NCBI GenBank assembly: GCA_022316685.1
Contig: JAKJHU010000460.1
Coordinates: 1-64,000 of the forward strand
Source of the DNA: Progne subis subis
Taxonomy: Eukaryota > Chordata > Aves > Passeriformes > Hirundinidae
DNA: 64,000 nt
Direction: 5' to 3'
The position numbers and the translations under genes are program-made. Position 1 is the first letter of the stretch. The number at the start of each line of letters is the position of its first letter. The notes below the pieces were generated by a model. That model made no database searches. It was not told the origin of the DNA and saw only the letters and a program-made list of their open reading frames with translations. This document shows positions 60,401 through 64,000 of the stretch, in pieces.

Positions 60401-63400
60401 GTAACAGTTTGTATTTGCTCCCTTGTGCACATGTGCAGCATGCTGTGACTTTTGAAGGTTTAGAAGACATGGTCTTCAGGACTCACGCTCCTTTGAAATG
60501 TTACTGTTGTGTTTTTAAGTCTTACCATTCTTCTCAGATTTGAGTAAATGGGAGCGAGTATCAAAGATGAAATTCAAACATGAGAATGTCCATCTTGTGC
60601 CTTATCCCTACATGTGTACGTTGTATCTAGAATTGAACTCGTTTCAGCAAAACATATCTTGTGGTAAGTCACTGTGATTATGTTTGGGTAATTTCTGGAA
60701 ACACCTATGATCTATGTCTTGCTTTTCTCTTTTCCTTCGCCTACTGTATCTGAATCAGCAAGAGGAAATCTGCGTGTGGGGTGATAACTGTGAGTTTGAA
60801 ATAGTGCATAACAGGATGTTCTTTATTGTCTCATATAGCTTTTCTAAAATTCCCTGGATTTCCCTTTGTCTTTCCAACCACTGCTGACTCTTCAGCTGGT
60901 ATTTTTATGTAGCAATGCCTGCTGGCTCCCAACCTTCATTTTTTAATGTCAGTCATTGGACTGGAGCTAGCACACACATGTATATGAGACACGTGTTTTT
61001 CTTTTTTTTGCTTGACTACAGTTGTTGACATAGAACATTACACTCTTTGTTCCTCTTTTCCTAAAGGTATAATGGATTTTTGTAGAAAAAATAATGATAG
61101 TAATCATGGTAATAATGTCTTTTGTATAATAAACAAACATTTTCACCTCAGTAGTGTCTCTTTCCAGGTTTTCTGTGAATTCTCTGAACAACCTCAGGCC
61201 ACAGCTAAGGCCTCTGTGGGACTCTTATGTTTAAACTCCCTTGTTTTGAAAATTGAACATTCTTACTATTTCCTGTTCTGATTATCAGGCTCTGAAAAAA
61301 AGTTACTTTTTTTTTTTATGACTGCTTAGCAGATAATGTGATCTTTGTAAAATGACCAGTTTGTAATTTTTTAGTCTCTCCTATTTGCATTCCCTGTCAA
61401 ACATCCCATGTTTGGATGTAAGAACTTCTGACGATGGAGAGTTCACTCACTTCCTTGTACACCTGCTCCAGTATTTAATTGTCCTATCCAGATAGTTGTA
61501 CAGCATCAGTGTCCTAAAATTCTAACTGTGTAAGGCAGTTACTTTCAGACTTGATGTCTCAAATTTCTCTTAGTGAAGATTTTTCCCCAGGGAGATATGT
61601 GTGAATCCCATACATCCTACAGCTGGCCAGAGTTCTCTAGAGACTGCGTTCCAGCTGTCCTTGCATCGTCCATCTGGTGTCCAAAGCACAGCGAGATGCT
61701 AACTGTTCTTCAGGCCCATCTCTTCTGAAGACACCTTTGACTTCTTTAAGACAAGCAATTGTCCCATCCCATTGATATCTGGTGTTCATAACCAGGAATT
61801 CTGGTTCAGAAAGAGCTGTATTTGAATGTTTTCTATTTCAGTGTATCATATGCAGGTCCAGACTGTTTCACAGTAGTTTATCTTGCCCCTGGAAGAGGAA
61901 GTGTAATACAAAAATACACTTTTCAGTTGGTTAAAGAAAGTCCAGTCTAAATATTCACCAAGTTTTATACCTCTGTTGCAGGTGAAGAAGTAAAGAAGGG
62001 CAGTGATGAGCTTGTAAGTTGTGCATTTGGTTTTGTTTTGTTATTAATTTGTGTTCTTGAGAAGCAGAATATATGCCTTTAGGCAATGCTAGAGTTCTCC
62101 TACCGCTGGGAGTTAGTGAGTCAGTGTAAAGTGTCGCTGAATTCTCCCGTAGAACCATGCAAGGGGGGGATAAGTTCTTTTGGCAGTTCCGCTGAGCTTG
62201 GAAAGCAGTCCTATATCAGGACCTGAGAGCCAGCTGCCTTCTGTTCCATGGATTTTCTGCAAGCCTGAGTCAGCTGTCCAGTGTTTTCTTCACTGGAAGA
62301 GTCTGTGAGGTTGATACTGCTGAGTAATTAAGTAGTTCCCTAGGTATTGTGTCATAAACAGCAAAGTTATGCTTGTAATGAGAGCTCAGGGTAGGTTTAT
62401 TTTCAATATAGATAAGTGTCTGAAGTGAGTTAATGAAGAATAATTCAAATCCAAATTCCCTCAATGAAGTGTCCAGATTCCCCTAAGGATTTTTTTCTGT
62501 TTGCATTCCTGCTACTTAATTCCTTGGCAGTCCTCTGAAAATGGCGTAATTAGGATGTCCTAGAAAGAAATAACTTTGTTTAAAACTGTTGAGCATAATG
62601 CTCTGGCTGACCTCCCAGTGCTTGTTTTAGTCATGAATCCTTTTTTGGTGTTCAGTGTATAAGCAGGAACAATTTTTGCAAAATACAAATGTACATTAAC
62701 TAGGAATTTCGTTCTAAAATAGAAAAGTACAAATAAATTGTTATCAATACCAAATTTGCAATGTTTTGAAGGTCATAAGAAGAAATGAAATGTTTAGGTT
62801 TCGGATCAAAACGTCAGTAGCTCCTGTACTTTATCAGAGTTTTTCTAGTCATTCTTCCAAGGCTCTTTCTCAGTTTATCAACACTGCTTGGCTTTGGTTT
62901 CAAATCCACCCAGTATTTTATAATGCTTCTCAAGAAGGGAAGGGTCTTGTTAAATAGGAAGGAAATCTGTCTACTTAGTATGTGTGGAATTGACTTTGGG
63001 ATGTTTGATTCGCAGTGAGGAGCAAAGAAGTGCCACAGGCATGACTGTTCAATGGATTGCATTTTCAGCTGTCATCCAGATGACTCCCGGGCCTGTGACA
63101 TCTGGTCAGGATGAATGGGGTCAAACCTGCATGTCTTTCCACCTACACAGTGCACTAGTGAAAGTCAAAGAAAGAAAGATGTTCAGCCTGTCATTCCAGG
63201 GAATTTTCCTAATTTAGTTAATGCTCTCAGACTAAACTGCAAAGATCTCAGGCCATCAGAGGTTTGGAATTCTGTGTTAACCTGAGCTTAGATGTGGCAT
63301 TTGGGGACATGGTTTAGTGATGGCCTTGGCAGTGCTGGGTTAGCAGTTAGACTCAGTCTTACAGGGCTTTTCCAATCTAAATGGTTCTGAGATTAGTGCA

Positions 63401-64000
63401 AGGGAAACACCGTCAGGACCTGGCATTGTTTTAGTGTTTACTCTCTTAGAAGCTTACCTGCTGATTTTGTTGTGCTTTTGTGTGCTTATTTTGTTTTTTG
63501 TGGTACTTTGTGTTGCTGATCACCTTCCTAATGGGTATTCCCGGCCCGCCTCTTGCTTATGGCACTTTTCATTTTTGTCCCTTATGAGTTAAGTCTGTGT
63601 CCCAGGACTATGTCTTAGAAGGGCTAATGTCCAAGGGCCTACACTGTACAGCGGCTGTCGATTCCCATAGCTGTCCTGGTCATGCTTTTTGAAATCTCTG
63701 CCTATTCCATAGCTACTATTAGTTTACGGTCTGGTATGCTAAAGTCTTCTAAATGAATTACAGCTTTATGTTATGTCTTGAATGAGGGAGGTGTAAAAAT
63801 ACCTTGGTGAAGAAAGTCCTCATCTTAGCAGAAAAAAATCCCCAAGTGAAACCACACAACAAAGAGTGTAGACCTTGCTTTTTAATACTTTCAGGAAGCA
63901 AGTAACAAAAATCTCTGTGCAACAGAATTTAGCATTATGTAACAGTTCTGGGGTTCCTTTTTCTTTTAGAATTCCTCCAAAGCAAATGAGCTTGAATTTT
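57331..64000 (+). CDS. MAJIN: MAJIN, membrane-anchored junction protein, exons 1-6 of a longer gene
   Basis: MAJIN, with TERB1 and TERB2, ties telomeres to the inner nuclear membrane in meiotic prophase so that homologues can pair; its N-terminal domain binds TERB2 and DNA and its C-terminus is a single membrane anchor. The start MSLKPFTYPLPETRFLHAG agrees with the mammalian protein as I remember it, and so do SKWERVS, FKHEN and LVPYPY. Six coding segments join without frame breaks at GT-AG sites: 57331-57431, 57722-57767, 59056-59131, 60538-60663, 61982-62013 and 63970 to the edge, giving 137 codons. A 5' UTR acceptor (CTGGCCTTCAG, 57316) precedes the ATG. The rest, including the membrane segment, lies beyond the window. 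The second segment is the least like mammals. Confidence 0.93.
57722..57767 (+). CDS. MAJIN: MAJIN second coding exon
   Basis: 46 bases between TTTCACAG and GTAGGA, completing a split Ser codon and leaving phase 0. It encodes a Ser- and Glu-rich linker (SSPSLSLTEGAAKESE). Confidence 0.85.
59056..59131 (+). CDS. MAJIN: MAJIN third coding exon
   Basis: 76 bases after TTTTTGGTCTCTCCAG and before GTATCC, leaving phase 1. It encodes VILGNLDDLHPFSTDHF and neighbours, part of the conserved N-terminal domain. Confidence 0.93.
60538..60663 (+). CDS. MAJIN: MAJIN fourth coding exon
   Basis: 126 bases between CATTCTTCTCAG and GTAAGT, leaving phase 1. It carries the best-conserved block, with KWERVS, FKHEN, LVPYPY and LYLELN. 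Confidence 0.93.
61982..62013 (+). CDS. MAJIN: MAJIN fifth coding exon (small)
   Basis: 32 bases between ACCTCTGTTGCAG and GTAAGT, encoding GEEVKKGSDEL and leaving phase 0. Too short for frame-finding, but both splice sites are strong and the phases fit. Confidence 0.82.
63285..63395 (+). mobile_element. CR1 LINE 3' fragment in a MAJIN intron
   Basis: GGGGACATGGTTTAGTGATGG, GGCAGTGCTGGGTTAGC and TTTTCCAATCTAAATGGTTC in order are the plus-sense CR1 3' end. It lies in the intron between the fifth and sixth coding exons. Confidence 0.88.
63970..64000 (+). CDS. MAJIN: MAJIN sixth coding exon, cut by the window edge
   Basis: After a long pyrimidine tract and acceptor (CCTTTTTCTTTTAG) the sequence reads in the correct phase, NSSKANELEF, up to the edge. 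It cannot be followed further. Confidence 0.75.

Noticed and set aside
61370..61620. Possible ancient repeat in a MAJIN intron
   Set aside because: Some words recall decayed CR1 text, but the match is too weak to name by eye.
62766..62957. Extra MAJIN coding exon
   Set aside because: An open frame is present, but there is no good acceptor and donor in a phase compatible with the exons on either side, which already join in frame.

Overview
The window looks like nuclear DNA of a bird, most likely a songbird. It contains CR1 LINE ends of avian type, a broken class II/III-like endogenous retrovirus pol fragment, solo LTRs with target-site duplications, and, at its right end, the first exons of a vertebrate meiosis gene that I recognise as MAJIN. 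Nothing bacterial or phage-like is present, and almost all long open frames in the left 52 kb are chance frames in GC-rich repeats.

Region by region. 1-4.5 kb: mostly gene-free, with the integrase part of an old retrovirus (2595-3230) cut by a minus-strand CR1 (3248-3702). 4.5-53 kb: an amplified mosaic in which a few modules recur in direct orientation. The modules are A (4509-5812 = 23357-24703), B (four copies near 6.2, 9.9, 12.9 and 37.3 kb), C (11233-15245 = 35691-39682, about 4 kb and very similar), an AT-rich tail module (16.8, 25.6, 28.4, 30.6, 47.7 kb), E (30.5-34.4 kb = 47.6-51.6 kb), D (19.6-22.1 kb = 34.2-35.25 kb, short piece at 51.4 kb) and G (41.3-41.9 kb = 51.65-52.2 kb). Between them lie two arrays of a 225-bp promoter-like unit (17.16-19.6 and 45.54-46.69 kb), a 190-bp satellite (39.69-40.9 kb), a 55-bp minisatellite (29.95-30.28 kb), a C-rich gene-like segment (27.0-28.33 kb) and a 2-kb block almost devoid of G (42.5-44.6 kb). 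53-64 kb: mostly single-copy DNA with one candidate minus-strand exon (54425-54581), a CpG island (56.33-57.13 kb) and MAJIN on the plus strand (coding from 57331, running off the right edge).

The only gene whose function I can state is MAJIN, part of the complex that attaches meiotic telomeres to the nuclear envelope. The duplicated modules carry promoter-like sequence and splice-site-flanked open segments, so they may be transcribed, but I do not recognise a product. The most unusual items are the tandem arrays of 225-bp units, each holding CCAAT, octamer, YY1 and RFX or ETS/CRE motifs; the strand-asymmetric, G-depleted block that resembles a hypermutated element; and the two solo LTRs whose empty sites can be read in the sister copy. 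Positions of repeat edges are read by eye and are good to roughly 10-30 bases.
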